This document shows positions 48,880 through 63,960 of a stretch of DNA of 64,000 bases, one piece after another (positions within the stretch are counted from its first letter, which is position 1; each line of letters starts with the position of its first letter). The notes beneath the pieces were generated by a model that saw nothing but the letters and a program-made list of their open reading frames with translations, was not told where the DNA came from and did no database searches. Both the position numbers and the translations under genes were made by a program. Origin of the DNA: Odontocerum albicorne (Eukaryota > Arthropoda > Insecta > Trichoptera > Odontoceridae); NCBI GenBank assembly GCA_949825065.1, contig OX463846.1:19660421-19724420 (forward strand), read 5' to 3'.

Positions 48880-49210
48880 TTTTAACGAAAAAAAATAGTG
48901 CATACATTGTTCTGCCGCTTCGGTCCTACAAAATATAGGGTCGAATTAAAGGGGAGCGGGATGCGCGAGGGTTTCTGCCCTGCGATGTGTGCAATAAAAC
49001 CACGCCAGCCGGCCCCCCGATCCGGAGCAGCACTTTGTCTCTGTCCGTATCTATCTGCTTTCGGCGGAAACACCCAAATGTCGTAGTATCGCGCACTGCC
49101 GCACTAAATTCTTCGCGGAGGGCAACAAGTGATTCGAGAAGATTTATATGGCGAAATTTCCATTCGCAGATCTTTCCACTCGACTATATTCTGACTTGAC
49201 ACAAGGAAGA
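48880..49210. promoter_or_regulatory. CpG-containing GC-rich island
   Basis: This block is the most GC-rich of the right half (CCACGCCAGCCGGCCCCCCG, GATCCGGAGCAGC, TCGCGCACTGCCGCAC) and keeps many CpGs. Short frames are open on both strands but none resembles a known protein. It may be a promoter or first exon of an unidentified gene, or a transposon piece. Low confidence in any function. Confidence 0.25.
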
Positions 49211-52039
49211 CAGACGCAGGCAGATACACCAAATATCACATTTTTAATAAAAGTATTATTTTTTGCTAGCTTTTAATTATTCACAAAAAAAGGCTTTTAT
49301 AATTTTATAATATACATGAGCTAGTTAAAAATCAACAGTAGTCTCAACACTACAATTGTTTTGCGTGAAAAATAAAATATGATTTAATTTTCACTAGTTT
49401 CCGAACTATCAACTTAACTATCACAAGATAAGGGGCAAAATACGAAGATGATTAATTTCAACAACAAAATATAATTATGTATTCCGGTTAAGGGTGTAGA
49501 CTGAATTACACTAGAAATTCTTCGGAGTTGAACACTTTCAAATAGATCATCAGGTAAATCGCGCAAGATTATCTTAAGAGTGTTTTAGTATAAATATATA
49601 TAATTTTGAAACCTGAATAAACCAGTTTGACAATGCCTTTGTAAAGCAAAATAGACCTGTCACTTTAATTAAAGTTAATTGATATTTTTTTCACATTTAA
49701 GTGTAAATCATTCATTCTGTATTCAGGTGGAGCATTACAATATAAATAGCAAATCAATTAATAAATTTAAACAATTCTATATTTATTTCCCCATTTATAG
49801 CCGTAGACTTAACAAAACAAAAAACAAGACAAAAAGCCAAACATAAAAAACCATGTAATTAATTACTTAGGGATTTATCATCCATAAATGACTCATTATT
49901 TTAATATGGTTTCTCAAATAGTTTACTCTGACTCTCAGCCCCTCAGTTCACCGTGGTAGTTTTATTAAGTTTGGTATTGAATAAAATTTATTCATGAAAA
50001 ACACTGCCGATCTCTAGTGAAAGGGAAAACTAAATAGCCTCGGGAATATTTGATGCAGATATGCCGATACAAGGAGAAACGTTTTGTTTCGAGATGATGT
50101 GGAAAAAAACCTGCTATATTTGAATTTATTTTCCGTTCAAATATACAAATACGTACAGCTAGGGTTGAAAAGATAAAACTTTTCTCATTTAGAGACTGAC
50201 AATTTTTCAGAAGAAAAAAATCCCATAAGCCGTTCATATTTTCAATCCCATTTTCAAATGATACTTGTTAAAGAGGCTAAAACATATTTTAAACTATTGA
50301 CGAATATCAATTTTTTTTATCAATAATACAATACCTCATAGATACTGTTTGTAAAAGAATTTTAGAAACAAAGTAGGTACTAGGCAATTTAATAAAAACG
50401 ACAAAAAAATATATATGGTGTAGTTGAAACTGAACAATTGGGGAAGTGAATTTAAATATATTAAATAGAAACATCAATAGTACTGGTATTTCATCTTTTG
50501 TTTAACTTTTATCTCTAGTTTTTTTTTTAATAGAATGCGTTTATTATTTATGATAATTATCTTAGTAAGGGAACAAGATTATAAACAAGAATTAAATTGC
50601 TTATACGAATATATCCATCTGATTGTTAAACGCTATAGTCGGTGTTGTAAAATATTTATAGCTAGTATTATTATGAATTACATAAATTCCAATATCGAAT
50701 GTTAAACATCCAATTGTAAAGAAAAATATAAACAAAAAATAAAACAAATGTAAAAGGGACTGTATATCATAACTAACATTGATTAGACATTTACGAAAAT
50801 ACCAATTTCTCGACGAAAGCTAGAAGAAATACACATAATATGCAGTCACGAAAAAGAAAAACTTGATGATTTTTTCTGACACCATACCGTTGCAACGCTA
50901 AAACAAAGAAAAAGTTTAACCAACTGCTGAAGAAAACTATGTATAGATACTCGCAATATCGTCGCAGACAGTTCTCTCCCCGTACTTGTCGGAGTTTAAT
51001 AAAAAAAAGTATGATATTTAAATAAAAAAAAGAACACACAAGAGTACATATACAGAAAGGCATTATGTGAATTCACCTTTTAAGAGAACGTTGGTGTTTA
51101 TACTAGTATAGGTAAACACTGATTCATCCAGAAGAAAAATGTTATTAATTTGCTTTGTGTTTGTGTTAGCCAATTGAATAGAATATCGATTGAATTATGT
51201 ACACATCGTTGTTACGAATATTTTACAAAGTTTATTAAATATTGGAATATGCCGCATAACTCACTCAATGATAATAAGAACATTTGATATTAAGTGTCAA
51301 AAAAACCCGGTATATTTTTTCACAATGAATGCGAGATGGAAAAACCAACCAGATTGTATTATATCCAATTATAGTGAATTGTAGAGACTCGACAGTACTA
51401 TGTATAGGTTACGTGTAAAATATTATAACACATATACAAAAGTTTTTTATAATAATTATCGAATTTGAATAATAAGTTTATCATAATTTCTCACTTTCAT
51501 ATAAATGGGATGAATACTTTGAATGTTGAACTACCTACGCAAAAAATTGTAAAACAATTTACATCTGATAATATTAAAAAAAGATACACAAGGAGGTAAA
51601 TGTATTCATATTTTACTAAAAAAATGAGCTTACATATATTAGAAGTGTCAAAACAGTACAAATATGTGGTACTTAACTCTTATCTAGTGCCGATAATTCA
51701 AATGTGACATTCATATTCTTATGAAAAAAAATCGTTTTGCAAACGGAGTATTCCACTTTAAGATAGTACGAGTAAGTATGACTAGGAATTTAAACGAGTA
51801 TTATTATAGTTTAAAAGAGCAAATCTTCTTATTGAAACTCTTGGTTTTTATAAAGACTGTAGGATATTATTTTCAGGTCCGCATCCCACCGTGGATGCAA
51901 TAAACAAATAAAAGGGCGTGCTTTAAAAAAATTACATATTATTAATATGGAAAATTGCATACGATTTTTGTATCGGGTTTACTAGTTTTATAATATTACT
52001 TAATATGAATTTATTTAATTATGTTATTTATGTTTTCTT
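49211..52039. other. AT-rich stretch, nothing recognised
   Basis: No convincing coding sequence, inverted repeat or transposon end was seen in 2.8 kb. Confidence 0.35.
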
Positions 52040-52370
52040 TGTATAATAAAACAGGGAATGAAGTAATAAGGGGAAATGTAAACTTAAAGCTGATGTGTTA
52101 AGTAAGATGAAGAAAAGCACGTAGATATGATTTGGGCATGTGGAATTAATGAATGAAGAAAGACTAACAATACAGACATATAGTGTAAATGTGAACGGGC
52201 GGTGTATGAGAGGAAGGCCAAGGAAAGTATGCTTGGATTAAGTGAATGATATTCTGAAAGAAGGAAACGCTGAAAGTCAGAGAAATAGTAGAAGTTGAAC
52301 GGATGTAGAAGAGGTTAAGGATGTGTGTCATTATAGAAAAGGCCGGGAAATTGCGTGATGGTGTGTATGA
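52040..52370 (+). pseudogene. LINE ORF2 C-terminal relic
   Basis: Plus strand pieces: 'ADVLSKMKKST' (52090), 'WFGHVELMNEERLTIQTY', 'VNGRCMRGRPRKVCLD' and 'NVEEVKDVCHYRKGR', the C-terminal signature of the family at 6480-7125 and 39350-40020. One of the clearer copies, with small indels. Confidence 0.65.
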
Positions 52371-52728
52371 CACGGTATCAACAAGGAATCTTCTCAGTAA
52401 AATGTTTTTCTTTTATGGTACTCATCGATTATTCAATCGAATTTACCTAAAATATTGCAGATTTTATAGTGAACAAAATGTTAAGAAGTATTGAATAAAT
52501 ACCAACATAAATTTAGGCAACATGGTTAAATTTTCAGAGAAAATGTGCTTACCTGGAACAAGGAGGAAAACATTTATTAAAATTTAAGACAAAGTGATAA
52601 AATATCTTCTGAACAAGACTAATTCGTCGAAATTTTTAATCAATTTAAAATGAAAAAAGGGAATCTGGAAGCGTACAGAAGAAAACTACAAACTGATACA
52701 TTTCAAGGTTATCGAGGCATTTTGGTGT
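52371..52728. other. AT-rich stretch, nothing recognised
   Basis: No feature supported. Confidence 0.4.
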
Positions 52729-52928
52729 GATTTGATGTTCCGAGTACTAAACGACGCTGAAGAATCATCATCTTCATAACATGATTTGATGTTACTAAAC
52801 GACGCTGAAGAATCATCATGTTCATAACATGATTTGATGTTACTAAACGACGCTGAAGAATCATCATCTTCATAACATGATTTGATGTTACTAAACGACG
52901 CTGAAGAATCATCATCTTCATAACATGA
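52729..52928 (+). repeat. 48-bp tandem repeat, about four copies
   Basis: Unit: ATTTGATGTTACTAAACGAC followed by GCTGAAGAATCATCATCTTC and ATAACATG. The first copy has CCGAGT inserted before ACTAAACG, and the second has ATCATGTTC instead of ATCATCTTC. The period is divisible by 3, so the minus strand stays open as a 16-residue repeat (KMMILQRRLVTSNHVM). I see no sign it is a real protein. Confidence 0.93.
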
Positions 52929-53942
52929 TTGTTAAAAAAAAATATTATACATATTATTAATTTATTTCGATTTTCAAAGTATAAATAATTATGTCAATCT
53001 TTATAGTTGATTATACAACACGTAACTCTCAAAATAAACAAGATGTGTAAATTTTGCATGAAAAAAAAAGCTGAAAATACTATAACAGATAAAGAGAACA
53101 CCGCAGTACTTCTTATGAGAAATTTGTGTCGATTTTCTCGAAAAATATCAGCTTAAGAGATCTTTTGAAAGCATTCGTGTTATTTTTCCAGCAAATGCGA
53201 TTCCATATGATTGGACCTGCATATTTGTATCTTCAAACTTGATAACCAATTGAGATTCCTTATAGGATTTGCTCTCAACAAAAATATGAAGACCTTGGTC
53301 AAGGAGTTTCAAGCTTTAGGCGTGATAAAATCTTGTTAGTGAAATCAACAAAGTAAATGTTATAAGGAAAAGGAGAATGACTGCCGTTAAGTGAGGAATG
53401 ATGGCTCGAAGATTTAACGAATGCTCCGACGGTATAAAAAGACTGTTGAACTCGTACTGTTCGTCCATTAACACATCAGAAATGTGATAAAATTATACAA
53501 TGGCTCAATGGACGCAGATGCGAGTTGTATATGTACAATATTTTTTTTCGGTCAGTTTTTCCACATTCGTTCTTTCTGTAGAGCGAGCGAGATGTTTGTT
53601 GAACATATAATGCATTCATTTGAAGCATTAATACGAAATTGCTTCGAGGGTATTTGGTCCCGTATTACTGAATCAAAAAATGTAATTATCAAACCTATAT
53701 CCAAGTTTAAGAAAAGGAGAAAGTAGGAAGAAATATTTTACAAATATGTATTTTTTTTCCAACTTTTTGAATATCCTTTTCAAAATGATTTTTTATACAT
53801 TTATATTATGATCTATGTTGTTTTAGGTATTTTGTTGCTATACTGCCTTTGTTATATTTTAGTCCCTTTTTTAAATCATGGCTTGTGTTACATTGCAACA
53901 TTCTGCATACTGGCTAGAATAAAAATATTATTATTGTATGTA
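52929..53942. other. AT-rich stretch, possible LINE tail at its end
   Basis: An open frame 53484-53726 is not similar to anything I recognise. Positions 53800-53940 end GAATAAAAATATTATTATTG, which resembles a LINE 3' tail. Confidence 0.3.
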
Positions 53943-54678
53943 CGAGGCATATCCAGAAACTAAGTGTACTGAATTTTTTTAGGTTACAATTTTTTTTATT
54001 TAAACAAAAAAATTACGTGGTTACCGTAGTACATATGTAAGCTATTTTTCGACATAGTCGCCATTCCTCTCAATGCAGGTGGTGAAGCGGGGTACAACTT
54101 TTTGATGCCTTCCTCGAAGTAGTTTCCCGCCAACCCCTCCGTCCACTTCTCCACCTCCTCCTTTACCTCCTCGTCGGTTGAAAACCTTTTTCCACCCATG
54201 TGCAGCTTCAGGGAGGTAAAGAGATAGTAATGTGAAGGTGCTAGGTCAAGGGAATGCGCGGGATGGTTCAGGACATCCCATTTAAACGAGGCGAGCAGTT
54301 CCTTCGTGGCGTTGGCCGTCTGTGGTCTTTTTGGTTTAAATGGGATGTCCTGAACCATCCCGCGCATTCCCCTGACCTAGCACCTTCAGATTACTATATC
54401 TTTACCTCCCTGAAGCTGCACATGGGTGGAAAAAGGTTTTCAACCGACGAGGAGGTAAATGAGGAGGTGGAGAAGTGGACGGAGGGGTTGGCGGGAAACT
54501 ACTTCGAGGAAGGCATCAAAAAGTTGTACCCCGCTTCACCACCTGCATTGAGAGGAATGGCGACTATGTCGAAAAATAGCTTACATATGTACTACGGTAA
54601 CCACGTAATTTTTTTGTTTAAATAAAAAAAATTGTAACCTACAAAAATTCAGTACACTTAGTTTCTGGATATGCCTCG
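53943..54678. mobile_element. Palindromic (snap-back) mariner
   Basis: Two 345-bp arms (53943-54287 and 54334-54678) are inverted copies of one mariner 3' end, separated by a 46-bp loop. Both outer ends read CGAGGCATATCCAGAAACTA inward and are flanked by TA (53941-53942 and 54679-54680). Each arm encodes the transposase C-terminus (FKWDVLNHPAHSPDLAPSDY, then LHMGGKRFSTDEEV and NYFEEGIKKL). The arms differ by only about four residues. The left copy has His in place of the third catalytic Asp (APSHYY), while the right copy keeps Asp. The loop extends only the left-arm (minus-strand) gene, as 'TANATKELLAS'. It has no 5' half. Confidence 0.92.
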
Positions 54679-54680
54679 TA

Positions 54681-55739
54681 TATTTAGGGAGTTGAACAAA
54701 GTAAAGCCTGAAGGATTTAAAGAAAAACATGTTCAATTAGCACTCTTAAAGAAGAAAATTTTAGGTTAGGATTTAGGTTTAGAAAATTTTAGGTACAGTT
54801 CTGCAATGTTGTACTTCTGACATAAGTGTTGACTACCTCTGACATACGTGTTAGCTACTTCTAACATATGATACATGTTGGCCACTCAATGACGCGTTTG
54901 CTACTTACGACAAAGTATAAAATGTGATCGGTCTACAACACCCTTCTTAAAAGTTGCGTAGAAGTGAAATAATTAACAGGCATATTGTTAATCTGTCTAT
55001 CCGAGTTTGGAATGAAAATTAATCCCGTAATTAACCAACACAATATCTCGAATTAGGTACAACATTCGGAAGGCTGGTAATAACGATGCTAATGGGAGGC
55101 AAACAAATTACCGAATTTAAGTTTTTAGTCGTATGATAAATGGAAATTGTACCACAAAACTAGACTTTTTTCCAGAAAATAATAAGCTCAACATAGACGC
55201 TAAAGCATTATCAGATTGTTTGATGTCTACCTTAAATCGAAAAAATAAAAAAAGGTATTTCTTTACTTGAAAATATTAAAAGGTAAATGTCACGCATGGT
55301 ATAAAAATGCTGTAAAATTTACATATTTATCAACTCGTTTTTAAGTTGTCCATCAAGACAATGCTCTGGTTTAAGTGCCATAAAAATTGAATGTTAGTTT
55401 TTAGTATCAGAGCCTTCAAACTTACAGTGAATATGATAATTCTGTTATTAGTTATCCAATATACTTATAAGTACAGTAAGCTGTTATATTTATCAACTAA
55501 AAAGATATTAATAATTGAAGAATAACTAGCATTTAAAAACTGAAGAATTTAATCATACAAATAAAGAAAATTTCTTTTTAAATACCTTAACAAAATGTAT
55601 TATTTAAATCAAAATAATAATAAATGTGGGAATAAATGCAAGTACGTGCTAGAATTTTAATCGATGATTCCATGCGCATTTACAATTAAATTAGAACTAA
55701 AATAAATGGTTTTAGGCTTATAGTAAAAATTAAATGCAA
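54681..55739. other. AT-rich stretch with a short decayed tandem repeat
   Basis: About three imperfect 24-26-bp units, variants of CTTCTGACATAAGTGTTGACTA, lie at 54815-54893. The rest shows nothing recognisable. Confidence 0.4.
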
Positions 55740-55857
55740 TCTATATAAATAAAAATGTAAATGTTAGCATATAGAAAATGAATAATCTCCGAAAGTTCTC
55801 TACCAATCGCTTTGAAATTTTGACTAAAGTTGATATTCGTCAACAGAAAGGTTTATA

Positions 55858-55861
<4 letters not shown>

Positions 55862-55905
<44 letters not shown>
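55862..55905. repeat. TA microsatellite left of mariner
   Basis: About 20 AT units directly abut the left end of the family H mariner. Confidence 0.95.
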
Positions 55906-59226
<3,321 letters not shown>

Positions 59227-59426
59227 NNNNNNNNNNNNNNNNNNNNNNNNNNNNNNNNNNNNNNNNNNNNNNNNNNNNNNNNNNNNNNNNNNNNNNNNNN
59301 NNNNNNNNNNNNNNNNNNNNNNNNNNNNNNNNNNNNNNNNNNNNNNNNNNNNNNNNNNNNNNNNNNNNNNNNNNNNNNNNNNNNNNNNNNNNNNNNNNNN
59401 NNNNNNNNNNNNNNNNNNNNNNNNNN
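59227..59426. other. Assembly gap, 200 N
   Basis: Exactly 200 N, a round number that suggests a gap of unknown or estimated size, placed in the TA microsatellite where short reads collapse. Confidence 0.99.
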
Positions 59427-59844
59427 AATAATTTTATGTTTGATAATAAATTTTATAAATAATACATGTTTTATTTTTTCGTAAATATATTTAGTCGAGA
59501 CACGAATCGAATACAAGATTATGTCGGCCATTTTGTATTTGAAACGCGACGCAGTTTTGACGACGCTAAAAGAAAACTATAAAAAATAGTTGTTTTGTGA
59601 TAAAATAGACTTTAGTGATTGTGGTAAGTTGTTGAGATTATATTTAGGTTAAAAAATAAGGGACTTAGGAATTATATTTGATGAAAAATTTTCATTAGTA
59701 ATTCATATTTCAAAAGTTAACCTAACTTTTTTGACATTTGCATTAGTAGAATAATCAGTACCTATGTTTAATCAATTTTACAATTGAATTTAAACTTAAA
59801 ATATAAAGCACTTACAATTAAATTTAAAATATAAAATTATAGAA

Positions 59845-60105
59845 ATGATTAAACCCACGGGAAAGAATAAAACAAGACCGTTTAATTCAGAGAGTGAAGA
59901 CGAATTAGTAACAAGTAATGATTTCAACAAAAATCGAAAAAGAATGAGAATTGTAGAACAATATTCGTTATCAGAGGATGAAAATACTATATAGATAACA
60001 ACAGAGAAAAGAATGGTGACACATACATCCAAAAAGTGCGAAAAATTAAACGAAATACAGGGAAAAGATATTATACTCAAACTGGAAACATTATTCCTGT
60101 GGTAT
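59845..60105 (+). pseudogene. Gene-like acidic/basic N-terminus, family not named
   Basis: ATG at 59845 opens 49 codons: MIKPTGKNKTRPFNSESEDE, LVTSNDFNKNRKRMRIVEQY, SLSEDENTI, then TAG at 59992. In another frame 60030-60085 reads KVRKIKRNTGKRYYTQTGN. An acidic Ser/Glu/Asp-rich start followed by a basic RNxGKxYxTxxGN-like motif is familiar from uncharacterised arthropod proteins of transposon character, but I cannot name the family. It sits inside the Helitron, so it may be captured DNA or a remnant of another element. It is broken by a stop and a frame change. Confidence 0.45.
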
Positions 60106-60199
60106 ACATACTATACATAACATATATTGAACTTAAATACACATATGATTATTAAATAATTTTAAAACAATAACTGTAATTTATTATTACTACTGCTTT

Positions 60200-60330
60200 T
60201 TGTATCTTCATGTTAGTTTAAGATAAAGTTGTATTATTTGTCAATAATTTTAAGTACTTGTATAACCTGTCACATGTTCATTTGTATATAAAGACACTGT
60301 TGTGTCGTTAATTAAATAAATACATTATTT
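60200..60330 (+). repeat. LINE 3' UTR tail
   Basis: CATGTTAGTTTAAGATAAAG, TTTTAAGTACTTGT, ATTTGTATATAAAGACACTG and TTGTGTCGTTAATTAAATAA match the reverse complement of 27001-27130, the tail of the LINE at 27000-28400. It is a 3'-end fragment inserted in the Helitron. Confidence 0.75.
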
Positions 60331-60465
60331 GGTGGTACATTAGAAAGAAGTACCCGTAGAAATATGGAAAAAAAACTGAAAATTAAAACAAACTTTTACG
60401 CTGCTCAGTTCCTTTTTTAATGTTTCACAATTTTATGTGTTTTTACTTTCTTTCTTCTTTTTCAG

Positions 60466-60603
60466 TGCACTCGATCTGCTTTAGTTCATCAAAATGTCGA
60501 AGAAGCAGCAGAACGACGTGTATCCAGACTTGAGGATGCACGGGGATCGAGTTCTGTAATTCAGAACTGGTTCGTTCTCAACAGAATGTACGCGACAGGC
60601 TGA
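60466..60603 (+). pseudogene. Helitron protein N-terminal exon relic
   Basis: After a pyrimidine tract and CAG acceptor at 60463-60465, 45 codons read CTRSALVHQNVEEAAERRVS, RLEDARGSSSVIQNWF, then VLNRMYATG and a TGA at 60601. Arg/Ala/Glu-rich repeats of the type RSxxxxExAAERRxxRxxDAR are common near the N-terminus of insect Helitron RepHel proteins. It supports Helitron identity but is weak alone. Confidence 0.5.
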
Positions 60604-61163
60604 TAGTGACTGAAATAGGTCAGTAGGAATATCAAAATTATCTTTTTTATATAGAATTTAATTTTATCTCTATGTTTATATTTCAAAATCTATCAAATCG
60701 TATGTAGAAATGGAGATTTTTTTTATTAGTTCCAATTATCTATTTGTCTTTCCTTAAAATTTAATTAGTTACAATTATCACTATGTGTTCGCTTAACATT
60801 TAATAAGTTACTTTTATGTTTCGCAATTTTATATGTTACATGAAATACTCTACTTTGTGGCGACACGTAAAGACGTTGAAATGAACTACAAATATGCGTG
60901 TCCAGCTGCAAAACGATCGATCAGCTGAGATATTCTCACATCAATCGTATGTAGAAATGGAGATTTGTAACAAGATGTATTAATTTGTCATTATTGTTAG
61001 TTTTTTGTAATGTATTTACCTAAATAACTTGTTATTTATTAGAATCGAGCCTTATATTAAAGTCGATAAAATAATTATAATCACTGAAAGTCGTTACAAG
61101 GTTGTATTGGGGCAAATTTGTGAACTATCATAGAAAACAGAACGTTTGATATTCATCTGTTTG

Positions 61164-61253
61164 AATCGGACCAAGCTTCGCTCTGAAGAATACGTTCATT
61201 TGCGAGATGCAGTTGTAAATGACGGTAATAGAACTAAGGTTGGAAGACTTTAA
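61164..61253 (+). pseudogene. Helitron RepHel protein fragment
   Basis: Twenty-nine codons read NRTKLRSEEYVHLRDAVVND and GNRTKVGRL before TAA at 61251. This matches the conserved segment RxKLRSEEYVHLRDAVxNDGNxxNVGRL just ahead of the replication-initiator (HUH) domain in arthropod Helitron proteins. No Rep HUH motif or helicase motif is left. It lies about 275 bp before the CTAG 3' end, so nearly the whole gene was deleted. Confidence 0.78.
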
Positions 61254-61490
61254 CTTATGCAATTTAGTGATGTCAAAAGAACAATTGGTTGAAAAAGTAT
61301 TTCCCTATACAAGTGATGGATAGCTTGTTCGGAGTTTCGGTCCGATGGTAGGACACCTTACTCCTTCATCGGATAAGTTCTGACTGTTAAGATATTTATT
61401 GGAAATTTTTGGATCTTTTTGAGAATCGGGAAAGGATAGGTTTTAATTGAAACGTGTGCTTTCTCTTTTCTTTCTTTTCCATTTAACCAG

Positions 61491-61528
61491 ACTGAGCCAC
61501 AGCAACGCGTGGCCGGGTACAGCTAGTC
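61491..61528 (+). other. Helitron 3' terminus: hairpin and CTAG
   Basis: GCCACAGCAACGCGTGGC forms a short hairpin (GCCACGC-type stem), followed by CGGGTACAG and CTAG at 61525-61528, then T. This is the replication-termination signature of Helitrons. Confidence 0.85.
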
Positions 61529-61529
61529 A

Positions 61530-62054
61530 AAATAATAAAATTGTGACATTTCATTCATGCACTTAACACTGACTTCAAATATTGGCGAGTTTCTTCCACA
61601 AACTGGTAACTAACATTTTCCTGTTTCTGAGATATTTCAAATTTCAAAGTTGAAACTTGTTCTAATATATCGTAAATGCATAATATTTTACCACTTAAAT
61701 ATTTTAACTGTGTTAAAATAGTATTTCTAGTTAAAAAAAATCAATCTCATAAAAAATTGTGCCAGAAACCCAAGATATAACTGAAAAAAAAAAACCTTCA
61801 GATGTAAAAATATCTTCATATAGCCAAAAAAAAACTTTCACCACGTTGAATAATACGAGTAATCATAGCATTTGTAGTATGAATAGGGAGAATTTTTTTG
61901 GTTTCGTGTTTTTTGGCAGACCTTAATAGAAACCAAGGCGCATCTGCATGGCCGTCCTCTAAAAAAAACAGCTTAATTTGCGGAACATATCGTCATACTA
62001 AGCAATCGTAGTTCAAAATGCCCAAAACAAAGATGTAAAAAAAAAAGGTGATCT
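61530..62054. other. AT-rich stretch, nothing recognised
   Basis: No feature supported. TACGAGTA occurs at 61854. Confidence 0.4.
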
Positions 62055-62375
62055 TGACCTTCATGGACAGTTTGGTAAGACGTTTGACGTCCACCCGGAG
62101 GTTTCACGTTCGATTCCCGATGGTACCCAAAAAAAGTCAGTTCGTTCAGTTATAATACACGCACTTGCCGAGTACACGTACCGAGTGTTGTTTCTTCACA
62201 TGCGGCTGTGTTACCAGCACGTAACAAATATGAACCGCGAGTTCCGTGTCTACACTCTAGTGATTCTAAACTCTAAGGCTCGATTATTGGGGTCAAAGAT
62301 GATATTGTCTCCCAGCCACGCTCTTCGATACGTCACAATCACCAATTCGAATATGTTGAAGAGTAACCACACGAA
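62055..62375 (+). repeat. tRNA-derived SINE-like repeat, long copy 2
   Basis: Head: TGGACAGTTTGGTAAGACG fits an A box and CACGTTCGATTCCCGATGGT a B box, followed by ACCC and an A run. Body blocks shared with 11265-11570: GAACCGCGAGTT, TTCTAAACTCTAAGGCTC, GTCTCCCAGCCACGCTCTTC and CACCAATTCGAATAT. It is the better-preserved copy of the family. Confidence 0.7.
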
Positions 62376-63609
62376 AGAAAAAAATGTAAGCTAACATAAG
62401 TACTTCATAAACATAACATATTACTTTAAATTATATACAAGTACATTTGTGTTCTGGGTAAAAAAAAATTGCGGTTTTTGTTACGCTTCAAATAAAAATA
62501 ATTGAGAACACATAATTTCCAGTTTCGCTTAACATTCCATTCCATTCCATCCCTGCTAAAAGCTTCCAGGAGTACCGAATTGAAGCTAAAATAGCCAGAC
62601 GAAAAATTCGAAATTGTTTTTGCCTTCTGTGGAACGGCCTTTTGGAAAACACGAAACATTTGTGTTTACTCGTGCATGCCGGTCGACTTTTATTATTATT
62701 ATTTTGTAGCAAGGCTGTCTTGTTTAAAACACGATGGAAATCCGGAAATAAATAATTATTACAAGTACATAATACAAAAACATACATTGTGCTGTAATAA
62801 GATGTTCTCATATTTTGTAAAGATTAGGAAAAATATTAAATTTTTATGAAAATTGAATGGTTTACAAACTACATAAATTAAGCCGAATTCGAAATGGAAC
62901 ATCTATAATTAAAACTGAAAACAATATTATTTGCAAACCTTTATCTCTTTTCGGACAACATTGTCGAAATAAGGTTTTGAAATAATTAATACGTAATCCA
63001 TTAATTTTATTTTTCCGATAAAACAAAAGATCTACGAAGTAAAGCTCGAAATCTCAAATTGTACAATAATCATAAAAATACGTTTATTTTCATTGATCTT
63101 GAAAAATCGTCTACAAAGTAAAAAAAAATATTAATAAACCTATAAACTTTAACAGCATATAGTATGTAGTGCTATAATGTACAATATTAAATAAAAACTA
63201 TTTTATATTGAATACTTGTATAAATCGGAACCTTTTTAACCTACTCTGTTTGAATCTATTTTTAGAACGCCTTGAATTATGTTTTCCAATAACTAAGAAT
63301 AATTTAACTCTCTTTTAACTTAATATTTTACGATCGTCCTGGTTTAATCAGGCGTTCCCCAATTATATATTTAAACAAAATTTAAAAAACTCATTATTCC
63401 GTTAGAAAATAATCATCCAAGTACTTAATATTTGTCTTAATTTCTTTGATTTTATTGTGACTGAAATGTATTTTTATCAACTATGAGTAAGATACGTAGA
63501 TAATCGAATATCATTTATTTTGAATAAACATCAATCGATTGAAAAAAAAATTTTAAATAAAAAAACGTTCGATATTCGTATATATTGTACATACATACCA
63601 TTACTTCGT
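62376..63609. other. AT-rich stretch, nothing recognised
   Basis: No feature supported. Confidence 0.4.
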
Positions 63610-63960
63610 TTCACTGTTGATAGGCAGAGATGACGACAGAACGCAAACTTTTCTATCTCGCCACACATATTTCGCCTCTTTCACATCCATACACCTTCTC
63701 ATACAGCGTTTACGATTTATCATATTTCCTTTTTTCAAAATGTCATTCATCTGTATATTATTTTAGTATTTCTTCATTCATTCGTTCTAAATGCCAAAAC
63801 CATACCAGAGTGCTCTGCTTCATCTTACTCAACACATCATCCGTAAGTTTACATTCATTCACGGATATTCGTATACAATAGTATATCATGAAAGTATTAA
63901 AATATATACAAAAAAACGTAACTGTTAAGGTACCCATATAAAAGCAACAGTGAAATATTG
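63610..63960 (-). pseudogene. LINE ORF2 C-terminal relic
   Basis: Minus strand from about 63870 reads ECKLTDDVLSKMKQSTLVWF, WHLERMNEE, and in shifted frames 'KYDKS' and 'GEICVARQK'. This is the C-terminal signature KADVLSKMKKSTLRWFGHVERMNEERL of the LINE family at 6480-7125. Confidence 0.65.

Noticed and set aside
53484..53726. 80-codon frame with a hydrophobic start
   Set aside because: No recognisable domain and it lies in low-complexity AT-rich DNA; consistent with chance.
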